Both the position numbers and the translations under genes were made by a program. 64,000 nucleotides of DNA from Acytostelium subglobosum LB1 (lineage: Eukaryota > Evosea > Eumycetozoa > Acytosteliales > Acytosteliaceae). The DNA lies in assembly GCF_000787575.1 (NCBI RefSeq), contig NW_012236501.1:63900-127899 (forward strand). Reading direction: 5' to 3'. The number at the start of each line of letters is the position of its first letter. The first letter of the stretch is position 1. Under the pieces are notes generated by a model that saw nothing but the letters and a program-made list of their open reading frames with translations, was not told where the DNA came from and ran no database searches. This document shows, piece after piece, positions 51,859 through 60,999 of this stretch.

Positions 51859-52844
51859 ATGTCTTCTACTTCTTTTCCCAATGGAGAGACCATCTCTCGC
51901 TTCATCAATTCAGTGCAGCACTGTTGTGATGAAATCACCAAACCTGACTCCCTCTTTGTTGCTGACTCCAATTCCAACAAGGCCTTCTACTTAAGTCTCC
52001 TGAACCGCTGGCTCGCAAAGTTCTCCAAGCTGGTTCCCGCTGACGGCTATTGTAAGTGTTGTCCATGATGCTATCAATGTTGTGGATGTCTCTAACCTAT
52101 CATTCCCATAGTTGAGGCAGATGCAGATGGTGCCGATGTTGTTGACTTGGAAGTCTATGTCCCTCCAACCCTTGTGAGGGCCAGGATCGAAACGGCCAAG
52201 ATGGAGAGGAACAGGGCGGAGAGTGAGGTTGTGATCAACAACGCCTTCTTTGACTCAGTTGGCATGAAGAAGGTACCTGGCGTGGTATGTATCAAACCGA
52301 CGATTCTTACTAAATATTACTAACATATCATTAGTGCTCCGGTTGCAATGAGGACTTTGGTCAAAACCCAAGGAAGAAGACTGAGTATCCTGGTGAGGAC
52401 TTTCGTTTCCACAAGGCTTGCTACAAGGCTGCTAAGAAGGAAGCTCTGGACAGACATCTAACTAGCTTGGAGATGGCAGGGGAGATTGCAAAGGAGATGG
52501 CAAAAGAGATGGCCAATCGTCAACAACGAAGATCCAAGATTGCCAAAGTCATGGTCGATGAGGATGACAAGGGTGGACCCTCCAATATTGCCAAGATTGT
52601 CAGGGCCAAGCCTGTCGATGTCGAGGACGAGCCACCCGCCAAGCCCATCAAGATGGGTAGGGTCGTTGAGGAGCTTCCAGCCAAACCAGCCAAGGCCAAA
52701 GTAGTTGAGGAGGAGCCTCCAGCCAAACCTTCCAAGCCAGCCAAGGCCAAGGTCGTTGAGGAGGAGCCTGCCAAGGTTACCAAGACCAAGCACCAAGAGC
52801 CTCCTGCCTCTCCACCAGCATCCAAGGGCAAAGGCAAGAAGTAG
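51859..52844 (+). CDS. Spliced cargo gene with zinc-binding motif and Pro-Ala-Lys repeats
   Basis: The exons are 51859-52051, 52112-52284 and 52335-52844. The introns are short GT-AG introns of 60 and 50 bp with GTAAGT and GTATGT donors, giving 291 aa. Middle: helical charged region (A-R-I-E-T-A-K-M-E-R-N-R-A-E). Exon 3 opens with C-S-G-C ... H-K-A-C, a treble-clef-like Cys/His set. The tail repeats P-A-K-P-x-K-A-K-V-V-E-E-E-P about four times, histone-tail-like and basic. Multi-intron structure and an own TATA box are unlike the intronless virion genes around it, so it may be captured from the host or regulated as a host gene. No family recognised. Confidence 0.6.
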
Positions 52845-52878
52845 TTGTCCATTCCGCTGTCTCCAGCCAAGTAGTGTT

Positions 52879-52879
<1 letters not shown>

Positions 52880-52938
<59 letters not shown>
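52880..52938. repeat. (CAAT)n microsatellite
   Basis: About 14 units of CAAT/ATCA directly follow the cargo gene. Same motif as the shorter TCAATCA runs in many host spacers and introns here. Confidence 0.9.
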
Positions 52939-52942
<4 letters not shown>

Positions 52943-52943
<1 letters not shown>

Positions 52944-53131
52944 CCAATGTCGTAGTGCATCCCCCTCTTGTGTTGCCTCATCATATGCCGCGAGATCAAC
53001 TTGCCACAGTACGCGCATGGTATCCTCTCTGTGTTGTAGGCCTTGATCTCCTCCTTGAACTCCTCGTAGTACTGTTGCATGTAAGACTTGTTGGTTTTGC
53101 CACTCCTGTCTATTGTAGTCTGTACGTCCAT
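52943..53131 (-). CDS. Small C2H2 protein of the Polinton-like element (1)
   Basis: The protein is about 62 aa from M-D-V-Q-T-T at 53131. After a helical Y-Y-E-E-F-K-E-E-I front it has C-A-Y-C-G-K-L-I-S-R-H-M-M-R-Q-H-K-R-G-M-H, a C2H2-type finger. The plan (tyrosine-rich helix then one C2H2) matches the gene at 56638-56850. I recall such proteins from Polinton-like viruses and giant viruses. Probably DNA-binding. Confidence 0.55.
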
Positions 53132-53192
53132 ATTGATGGAAGTAGAGATTATAAAGCAAGTGGGATTATTCCTAGTATTACCCTGGTAATCT

Positions 53193-53711
53193 TTAATCAC
53201 TGTCACTGTCTGATGTGTCCTCATCATCATCATTATCGTCGGAGTCGTCATCATCTTCGTCTATTTGCATTTGTGCCTGTTCCTCCTCTTGTAGTGCCAA
53301 TGCCTGATCTACTGTCAACTCGGGATAGATGGAGTTCGTTGTCTCCAACCTGAGTACATGTACCTCTCTGGCGCAGTAGGGGATCCACCTTGTGTTCTCA
53401 TGGTCTCGGAGTGCCAACGCATCGGCAATACATTGAATCCTAGTACATTGTCTAAAATAGACTGACTTCTGCATTCGTGCATATCCCATTGCTGTCAATT
53501 GGGGTCGTATTCGTTGAATAAAGTACCAGGCACGAGCGTTCCTATGACCAGCAGTGTTGAACTTGTCAGGATGGTTTGGTGGCAATCTGTTTGCTGGAGT
53601 TCCTTGTCCAGGTGGGGACATATAGCCGGTGAACTCATCCAGACGAGGACAACCAATATCGAATGATATACAATGAGTCAGTAACTCTGGGGCAGGGTGT
53701 TGATGAGCCAT
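53193..53711 (-). CDS. Protein with acidic tail, Polinton-like element
   Basis: The 172-aa protein starts M-A-H-Q-H-P-A-P-E-L. It contains an ordered middle (R-A-W-Y-F-I-Q-R-I-R-P-Q-L, W-I-P-Y-C-A-R-E-V-H-V-L-R-L) and a final stretch of about 35 almost purely Asp/Glu/Ser residues. No family recognised. Confidence 0.45.
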   Translation of the reverse strand: MAHQHPAPELLTHCISFDIGCPRLDEFTGYMSPPGQGTPANRLPPNHPDKFNTAGHRNARAWYFIQRIRPQLTAMGYARMQKSVYFRQCTRIQCIADALALRDHENTRWIPYCAREVHVLRLETTNSIYPELTVDQALALQEEEQAQMQIDEDDDDSDDNDDDEDTSDSDSD

Positions 53712-53897
53712 TCTCTTGATGGTGAATGAAGAGTGACAGATGAACTACTGGTGTGCAAGTTCAATGATCTTTAGTGTGTGCTTGGAGATTCAAATTAATA
53801 AAATTAAATGAGATTGACCGGTGAATTAAATTCCTTTGTCACACCCCAAACTTCATTCATCCTTCCACTGAATTATAACACCAACAAATACACATCA

Positions 53898-54257
53898 ATG
53901 AGTTCACAAGACAAAGTACCAAGGAAAGTCTTCTCCTCGAAAGAGACGATTCTTGGTAGAGCGCGAACGAAGTACATGGATGCAATCGTCAAACTGGCCA
54001 AGGAATGTAAACAAGCTGACACTGAGTTGGAGAGTCTCTGCAACAAGGAGAAGAAGAACCCAATCGCACTGACAGTGAATGCTCACAGAGGAATGATCCG
54101 TTTGGACAATCGAACACCAGCAGAGATACAGGCTGTCAGTACCGCGAACAAACTCAAAGAACTGCTCTCTATGTCAGTAAAGGTCCAAAAGCGCTATGCT
54201 AAACATGGCGTCTCATTGATGGATATTCGAGAATGGTACTACCCCCACCTGGGATGA
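53898..54257 (+). CDS. Small helical protein of the Polinton-like element
   Basis: The 119-aa protein runs from M-S-S-Q-D-K at 53898; an upstream in-frame start at 53808 would add 30 residues of poor quality. It is helical and basic (A-R-T-K-Y-M-D-A-I-V-K-L-A-K-E-C-K, M-S-V-K-V-Q-K-R-Y-A-K-H-G-V). No family recognised. It converges with the polymerase gene. Confidence 0.45.
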   Translation: MSSQDKVPRKVFSSKETILGRARTKYMDAIVKLAKECKQADTELESLCNKEKKNPIALTVNAHRGMIRLDNRTPAEIQAVSTANKLKELLSMSVKVQKRYAKHGVSLMDIREWYYPHLG

Positions 54258-54324
54258 GTATACTCCCGACATTCAAGTGCCCTCAACAACTCGCGATATA
54301 TATATTCTACTAAAGAGCAGGTGT

Positions 54325-56193
54325 CTACCAACAACTATTGTATTTAAACTCTCCAACAGTCTTGCGCATGTTAGTGACAATGGCATCGGGACAGAAGCCC
54401 TCATATTTGAGATCACCGCACTCCTCGCCAATCTTGGGATAATCAAGTGATTGCTTGCTTGTCTTCTCGGTCCAGGGCTTGGTCGAGACGAATCCATCAG
54501 TGTGCACACGTTTGATGTTGTCAATGTCGTCCTTTATTATCGTTCCAATCATCTTGCGACCACGAGAGATGATGAATGGCATGATGCGAGCGAATGGCGT
54601 GACGTACATCTTGTCGCTGGAGCCAAGCTTGATATTGACATTACCATTGCTCGCTGCTGTGACACTCAAGATCGTGTCGCAATCGCGAACATTGCATTCG
54701 AACGATCGGTGTGTCATCTTACCATTCTTGGTCTCCATCACTGTTGGCTCGGTGTTGACCACGACGTGCTTCTTGCGCGTTGTCTTCTTTGCCAGTGCTC
54801 CCCAGAGACGTTGATAAAGCTGCTTGCAGAGCCCTTCTAATCTAGATTTGGGTTCGCATGCGGCTTTCCATCCAAGGACCTGATTGATATATTCGCCAAA
54901 CATGATCGAACCGGTGACCCTGCCAGTGGGATAGAGGAGAGCGTTGTTCTCGCTGTCATCGATCAAATTGAATGTCAGTCCTAGCTCCTGCGCGAAAGTG
55001 AGGTTGTAGTGAGTGTAGTAGTTGTGATAGTTGAGTTGGAACGCTCGATGAGAGCCATTGATGGTCGCCCTATAAATACCAAATGGGATGCATTTCACAA
55101 GCTCGGCATCAGTGAGTCGTTGGAACTTGCCTTTCTTGGTGGGCACGGCGAAGGTGCTGCTCTTCATGATTGCTGCATACATCGCCGAAACGTCATACTT
55201 GTACAACGGTCCTTCGTATGGTTCTGAGTATTGAAATGCTTTGCTCGACGCCTTGGCGATCCATTGCGCTTCATCGAGCTCGAGATGATCTGCTTCAACT
55301 GTTTGATTGTATTTGTAGAATAGGTCGAGGGCTGCGTTGTTAATATTGTGTCCTGTGAAATACATGTCGATGGCGCCGTTGGTATGTGCCTTGAGAGCAT
55401 CTGCATCACTTACGAATTGATCGAGGGTCTGTTGCAGTGTCTGGTGGGGAGGGCTCCTGATGAATTGAGTCTTTGATCGATAATTATTTCTGTCCTCGTC
55501 GTAGAACTGTGATAGTGGCATCATGATTTGATCGACTCCATCCCAGAGCTCTGCCATGTCGCCCTTGAGTTTGAATGAGACTGGTTTGATGTAAACGTCT
55601 TTGTTGTGCTCGCCCTTGTAAATAATACGACATGGCAAGCGCGATGCTTTGATTAGAGAGTAATGGCCGTTGGTCAGTTTGAGATTGATCGATCTCACAT
55701 GTGTCGCGGTTGAGTCGTATGAATACTCACCATTGACTTGAATGCGTATTCCAAGCTTGTCCTCGAGACGTGGGATCAACCTGTAGTGGACGGGATCATA
55801 GTCATCCAGGCCGAGAAACTTCTTGAGACGATATGGCTTACCGAAATGATCGATCAGTTCCTTTGGATATACCTCCTTGATGCAATCGTAGAGGCAGTGG
55901 TTGCGATTGTCGGTGCAACCGCCTCGTGGGTTTAGACTGTGAATGAATATGGAGAACTGGTTGAATATTGCAGGGTCTTCAATTATGTCAGACTCACCTG
56001 GCGCAGTTACCTTTGATCCATCATACAGATTGATCGGTTGACCTACTTTTGTGAATGTGCCTGATCGCTCTTGACCGTCTGCGTATTTGAGAACAACCTC
56101 TATCTCTGCATTGACACCACGATGTCTGAACATATTGTTGCTGTATTGTTGTGATATTCTCTGAGAGAACATCTGCTCTTGTGTATCTGCCAT
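54325..56193 (-). CDS. Protein-primed family B DNA polymerase region
   Basis: Part of the element, about 620 aa from M-A-D-T-Q-E-Q. The motif A region is Y-K-Y-D-V-S-A-M-Y-A-A-I-M (D-x2-S-x-Y). The motif B region is G-L-C-K-Q-L-Y-Q-R-L-W-G-A-L-A-K-K, and the motif C region is R-V-H-T-D-G-F. The N-terminal part contains N-R-N-H-C-L-Y-D-C-I. These order and contexts fit the pPolB of Polintons and virophages, which copies linear element DNA using a terminal protein at the inverted repeats. It is shorter than typical Polinton pPolB, which often exceeds 1000 aa. Confidence 0.72.
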   Translation of the reverse strand: MADTQEQMFSQRISQQYSNNMFRHRGVNAEIEVVLKYADGQERSGTFTKVGQPINLYDGSKVTAPGESDIIEDPAIFNQFSIFIHSLNPRGGCTDNRNHCLYDCIKEVYPKELIDHFGKPYRLKKFLGLDDYDPVHYRLIPRLEDKLGIRIQVNGEYSYDSTATHVRSINLKLTNGHYSLIKASRLPCRIIYKGEHNKDVYIKPVSFKLKGDMAELWDGVDQIMMPLSQFYDEDRNNYRSKTQFIRSPPHQTLQQTLDQFVSDADALKAHTNGAIDMYFTGHNINNAALDLFYKYNQTVEADHLELDEAQWIAKASSKAFQYSEPYEGPLYKYDVSAMYAAIMKSSTFAVPTKKGKFQRLTDAELVKCIPFGIYRATINGSHRAFQLNYHNYYTHYNLTFAQELGLTFNLIDDSENNALLYPTGRVTGSIMFGEYINQVLGWKAACEPKSRLEGLCKQLYQRLWGALAKKTTRKKHVVVNTEPTVMETKNGKMTHRSFECNVRDCDTILSVTAASNGNVNIKLGSSDKMYVTPFARIMPFIISRGRKMIGTIIKDDIDNIKRVHTDGFVSTKPWTEKTSKQSLDYPKIGEECGDLKYEGFCPDAIVTNMRKTVGEFKYNSCW

Positions 56194-56305
56194 TGTAATT
56201 GATTTGATCAAAGTTGGCGATCCTGTTCAGTCTTCTAGTACCTTGCGAGTGTGTTCTTGTCATTCTATAATTATATTTAGAAAAATATATTTATATTACT
56301 TTCAA

Positions 56306-56605
56306 TTATGTCTTTGTCTTCTTTGATCTACCTGTTCGTTTCTTTGCCATTTGGAAGTTGTCAAGGGGAATTTTGACATTTACGCAAAATTTATTATAGA
56401 TCTGAAGTTCACCCTTTATGTATTTCTGGACTTCATCCAATTGTTCAACAGTTGACTTCTTGATGGTTACCGATGCTTTTAAATCAAGCTTAATGAGAGC
56501 ATTAATGTATTCCTTGGTAGTGCTCTCTACATCATCATCAGTAAAAATTCCCTTGTGAGTAAATTTGGTCTCTCCAAAGTTAACGTGTTTGATTGATCGA
56601 GTCAT
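56306..56605 (-). CDS. Small protein of the Polinton-like element
   Basis: The 99-aa protein starts M-T-R-S-I-K-H-V-N-F-G and ends in a basic tail (K-K-R-T-G-R-S-K-K-T-K). Mixed alpha/beta composition, no family recognised. It is the second gene from the right end. Confidence 0.45.
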   Translation of the reverse strand: MTRSIKHVNFGETKFTHKGIFTDDDVESTTKEYINALIKLDLKASVTIKKSTVEQLDEVQKYIKGELQIYNKFCVNVKIPLDNFQMAKKRTGRSKKTKT

Positions 56606-56637
56606 TTATAAATTAACTCAAGAAATTAATTTATATG

Positions 56638-56850
56638 TTAATCGTTTATTTTAGCCATCAATTGTTTGTGGATATATCCCTTCCTATGGGTATTAATATT
56701 GTTTCGGCATAACTCAAAGCCACACTCGCATTGAACCTTCTCTCTTAGATAGGCCTTGTGGCGCTCTCTAAACTCTGGATTTGATTGATAATACTCTTTG
56801 AATGTCATCTTGACCTTTGGAGTTTCATTTTCGTTGTTTGTTCTTGCCAT
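56638..56850 (-). CDS. Small C2H2 protein of the Polinton-like element (2), terminal gene
   Basis: The 70-aa protein starts M-A-R-T-N-N-E with its start codon inside the right terminal repeat, mirroring the helicase gene at the other end. It has the plan E-Y-Y-Q-S-N-P-E-F-R-E-R-H-K-A-Y, then C-E-C-G-F-E-L-C-R-N-N-I-N-T-H-R-K-G-Y-I-H, a single C2H2-like finger. Likely DNA-binding; may act early on the element's DNA. Related in plan to 52943-53131. Confidence 0.6.
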   Translation of the reverse strand: MARTNNENETPKVKMTFKEYYQSNPEFRERHKAYLREKVQCECGFELCRNNINTHRKGYIHKQLMAKIND

Positions 56851-57250
56851 TCTTTCTAACTATACCAAACAAAATAATTCTTATATTACTTTCGTTTATT
56901 TCCAACCATCTGATTGACGATGAACTCACCACAACTCTGACGATGAAACTATCACTCTACTGCCAGTATTTGTTTCTACGATTGTGAACACTTGCGCCTT
57001 GAAGATGATTTGAATTGCGATTGGAAAATCTTGAGAGTTAGAGAGTTAATTAAGTTAAGAGATTTTTGATTGTATTTCTTTTGGAATATTATTTTTTTAA
57101 AGTCTTAAAAATCTCTTAACTTAATTAACTAATTAACTATTATTAATTAATAGTAAAATAAATATATAAAATTAAAGAGTCGGAATGGAGATGAAGAGCC
57201 GCAGGCTCGGAATCGATATGGAAGTTTGCCGCGAGGCAGCAATCACACAC
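56840..57250 (-). repeat. Right terminal inverted repeat of the Polinton-like element
   Basis: These 411 bp are the reverse complement of 36762-37174 with about a dozen differences. The repeat contains the same 23-bp-arm palindrome (57045-57067 and 57107-57129). It ends CACACAC directly before the target copy CCCGAG (57251-57256). Confidence 0.9.
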
Positions 57251-58569
57251 CCCGAGACAGAGTGGTTTTGGAAGGAGAGTGCCTATCAGTTTGTCCATTA
57301 TGTGGTGGAGAACGGACATGCTCAATTCCTCAGATATCTTGTACAGCATCACACCGATAAGATTATGCTTACCCAAAGGACGCTACACACTGCACTGGTC
57401 AGCGGACATCTCAATGTGGTCAATGTTATTTTGGACGAGTTGACCGATATCCCAGCCCAAGAAGTACTTGTACACGATATCAACAGTAGATTGTCAACAG
57501 ATGATGGGTTGCTCGCACGTCTTGCCAAACATCCCAAAGTCACTTTTATTTCCCATCATCTTTCCAACAAGAACAAGGACACTGTCAATCTCCCATTACC
57601 AAAGAATCGATCACTCCATAGCAAGTTACACTTGGCCATTCGCAACGATGATCTACACATTGCCAAGATGGTGCTCGATCATTGTAGCATCAATCAATTG
57701 GAGCTTGACATTGACATTGACGCATGGTGCAGGTTTATGTCAAAAGAGATGGGCTTGCTCATTGCAAACTCGAACAAGGGTCCGTTGCTTCTAACTCGAA
57801 ACCAGCTCACTTGCCTCATCGAGTCCATTGGTCAATCAGATAGTCAAGTTACCGAAGAGATGGTGACACAGTTCATCATCCACAACATGATCAACACTTC
57901 AACGGAAGAGATAAACTCTCAGTGCCTAGAGATGGCCGCTGGAGTATCACACTCTTTGCTCACACTGGTTGTGGACACTTTTCATCCTACCTTGACCGAA
58001 TACCCTGATGGCTGCTTGTCGCGGGCGATCAAGCGAGGATGTCTGGAGAACATCATCTTTCTCACCAAAAATATTTATCAAGGTTCTGACACGATTGGTC
58101 GACAGGCCCAATCTATGGAGACTGGCCCACTCGAATATGTAAAGGCAGTATACACCAATCTGCCTGTAAATGCTAAGCGTTTTCGGGTTGGTATGGAGGC
58201 TGCGATTGCCAACTCAAACGACGCAGTGTTTGAGTACATGTTTAACAACCGATCAACAGAGTTTGAGAGTGACAATCTTGGACTCACTGCTATTTCTGCA
58301 ATTCGTTTGGACAAACCCAGAGTCCTACAGTTGCTGGTGAAACATATGAAATGGGAGATACACCTCAGTGATATTTTGATGGCGGCAGCGTACAATTCAG
58401 TGAGAGTATTAGAGTATCTCATTGTTACCAACACAGCCAACATGATCACCATTGCAAATCGACTACGCACTTTCAAGGAAGCAATCAACAATGGATATAA
58501 ATTTGGAAATATACATATCATTCGATTGTGCAGTTCAATCATCAAAGACATCACTTTGAACAAGAAGAG
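57251..58569 (+). pseudogene. Ankyrin-like gene C, exon 1, third piece (after the Polinton-like element)
   Basis: The host sequence resumes with the right target copy CCC GAG, coding P-E in the same register as the left copy. It then continues T-E-W-F-W-K-E-S, V-V-E-N-G-H-A-Q-F-L-R-Y-L-V-Q-H-H and so on, parallel to gene D (A-A-E-N-G-H-A-N-I-L-R-Y-L-A-Q-H-H). About 440 codons are open with the family's closing block (R-L-R-T-F-K-E-A-I-N-N-G-Y, N-K-K-R). The intron 58570-58644 (75 bp, GTAAGT donor, CACAG acceptor) leads to exon 2. An open frame begins inside the terminal repeat (57185) by chance. If transcribed from within the element this piece could still make a truncated protein. Confidence 0.75.
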
Positions 58570-58644
58570 GTAAGTGATGACAAATCAAACAAACAAACAA
58601 ACAATCAATCAAACAATCACTGACCCAATCTATCAATCACACAG

Positions 58645-60899
58645 GAAACATCCAGAGGATGAGTCACAACCAGGGGAGCCAAACAAAAGGGAGGAGGCAC
58701 CATCATCATCATCAAGGATGACATTGGCATTCCACATGGTGTTCAGAGACAGACGATTGGGCCGCATCATCATGAAAATGATTGGTGATATCTCCAGGAC
58801 GTCGGATGTCAAGAGCATCAGTGGTAGAGCACTACTGGAGATTGATACATTGGATGAATACATCAAGTATGGCGCAACTGAATGGTTCATCAAGGCCTAC
58901 AGCGCAGTCTCCAACTTATATCCATTCAACAATCATTTGCTTGAGACTGCCATCACCTATGCACGATCAAAAATAGTCGATGTACTATTCAACAACACCA
59001 ACATGCACATTAATGATAGTGGCAGCAATATTTTATCTACTTTGTTACCCAACCTTATCAAGGAATCTCAACACTCATATCCTGATGGCTGGGACCATTC
59101 ATGGGATGCACTAAAGTCAATAACCAATCAACCCAGGATCAAGATGTATAAGAATTGCAGACTTCTGAATGATGTCTGGCATCCTGGATTCCTACGCAAG
59201 CTACTGGACCTCATGGATGGAGTTGATCAAAGTAACACGGACCATTCATATATATGCAGTGAATATGTTGCCAAGAAGCATCCCAATGCATATGAGCTGA
59301 TCAAGGTGTACAGAGAATATGGACTCCTCTCGATGGATCAGTTGAACTACATCCTCAGGCAATCCGTCTTGAGCAATCATACACAGTTGATCAACTACCT
59401 CATCGATGTCACCGATCAAACGGTGAGTCCCTCTAATGTATTGTGTCGACGAAAACATCAAGCTCCTCGACTGGATACTTGACCGACCAGAAATCAGGAG
59501 CGTGGATATGCTTCAAACAGTCTATCAAGCTTTCAACAATGCAGTGGAGAGAGGACAGCTACACACGGTGAGGAGAATCTACGAGTTTATATCCGTGCAC
59601 CATGACAATGAATTTGATCTGTGCCTGTTCAAATCTATCGAACATCCATTGAGAGATGGTCATTTGGAGTTGGCACTCTTCATCCTTGACCTATCATATG
59701 TCGAGAAGGGCGAAGGAGAGATATGCGTTCGAGAGATCCATCAATCGATACTGTCAGTTGGCTTGTTGGAGAAGGTCATGTCACACACAGAGTTGGAGTG
59801 CACTTTCGATTATGTGTTGGCCAACGCGATACTCACTGGCAAGAAGGATGTGATCAACATGATGGAGAACAACAGGACTGGTGTGTTCAAGAACAACTAT
59901 CAATATGCACTTGGTGCCGCAGCCACTGTTGGTGATGTGGTCAGTGCCACAATGATCATGGACAAGCACAATCATCATTGTTTACCAATCAAGTACTTGA
60001 GCAATGATGGACTACTTGATAAGAGTAGAGAAGATAGTGATAGTGACAATGATGATGATAACAATGAAGGTTTCATTGATGATTGGTCAAATATTCATCC
60101 AGATGTCGCTCATGTAATCGTTCAAAAGATTGGAATTGACTACTCAAGCCAACTCTGCAACATCATTAAGTCTCATACCAATCAACAGTTTGTTCGTGCA
60201 GCTGTCCTATTGTGGCTTCCAAATCGCGATAGCCTTAATAACATGACGCTGTTGGAGTGTGCCGCCAATCAATCATTTCAAACATTCAAGTTGGTTCATG
60301 AACTACTCGGCAACATTAGATTGACTCCTTATGAAGCCTTTTCGATCATCAAAGTATTGGGGAGCAAAACCAATGTTGAGACCATCAGGTACATTGTAGA
60401 CCTTGCACAAGCCTCAAGATCAGAGATATCAGATCGTTTCTCTTCCCTCAAATATGGTTTAGAGGAGATCATCAACCAAGATCCAGAGGTATTCGCCCTG
60501 CTGTTTGACTGTGGCGCATTTCCTGAGCCAGAATCACACAATAGCGTGCTCAATTTGATTGACACGGCCTGTGCCACAGGAAACATGGACATGATTAGAT
60601 GTATTGAACAAAGATACAACAACAACAACGACTTTACAAAGCGTAACTATCTGTTTGTTCCATCATTCTTCTCAATGGTTCTAGCAGCTAGAGGTAATCA
60701 TCACCATGTTCTCAACTATCTCTTCTGCGATGAACAATCATCATACAGCCAAGTGATGATCAAACATCCCACTCACTTCATTCGAGTTCTCAAGAGAGTC
60801 CAACACGAAGCATTCACCAAAGGAAACATGAAAGTGATCCGAATGACTGCTAAACGAATCAATCAACTCCTATCCAATTCAAGAATATCCATCAAATAA
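58645..60899 (+). pseudogene. Ankyrin-like gene C, exon 2 module
   Basis: The exon-2 module begins K-H-P-E-D-E and has S-S-S-S-R-M-T-L-A-F-H-M-V-F-R-D-R-R-L-G, Y-I-K-Y-G-A-T-E-W-F-I-K, Y-P-F-N-N and F-N-N-T-N-M. About 740 codons follow with degenerate ankyrin-like hairpins, ending TAA at 60897-60899. One break in frame occurs near 59430. It can be read either as a 40-bp GT-AG intron (59423-59462, donor GTGAGT) or as a one-base shift. The alternative frame D-E-N-I-K-L-L-D-W-I-L around it looks like real protein, which favours a shift. I list it as part of a disrupted gene because exon 1 is split. The exon itself is otherwise healthy. Confidence 0.68.
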
Positions 60900-60904
60900 A
60901 TAGA

Positions 60905-60960
60905 ACCCTACCCTTGCCCTTGCCCTTGCCCTTGCCCTCGCCTTAACCCTATAACCCTTA
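60905..60960. repeat. Telomere-like CCCTTG/CCCTAA array upstream of gene D
   Basis: About nine units of CCCTTG, CCCTAC, CCCTCG and CCCTAT/CCCTTA lie in 56 bp within the 100-bp gap between genes C and D, ending 40 bp before the gene D ATG. It parallels the array before gene C, so it probably travelled with the duplicated promoter. Confidence 0.75.
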
Positions 60961-60999
60961 CACAGAATCGTTTTGATACATTTCAATCAATCATCCACA

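Larger units (their letters stand above)
36762..57250. mobile_element. Polinton/Maverick- or virophage-like element, 20.5 kb, inserted in gene C
   Basis: The ends are defined by inverted repeats of about 410 bp (36762-37174 and 56840-57250) and a 6-bp direct duplication CCCGAG (36756-36761 and 57251-57256), the duplication length typical of Polintons/Mavericks. Parts, left to right: SF3 helicase, basic virion-like protein, fibre-like region, retroviral-type integrase, packaging-ATPase-like segments, unknown small proteins, major capsid, minor capsid, adenain-like protease, coiled-coil protein, spliced cargo gene, small C2H2 proteins, protein-primed DNA polymerase B. Helicase plus integrase plus pPolB recalls Mavirus-type virophages and Polinton-like viruses as much as classical Polintons. 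Two Tc1/mariner copies have inserted in it. It looks largely whole, with a handful of interruptions in all. The end repeats differ at about a dozen sites, which points to a fairly recent insertion, treated here as a fossil. Confidence 0.88.

Noticed and set aside
52880-52938. CRISPR-like or functional tandem array
   Set aside because: A plain 4-bp microsatellite without spacers.
57185-57250. Start of gene C piece at 57185
   Set aside because: Those codons belong to the terminal repeat of the Polinton-like element; host similarity begins only at 57251.
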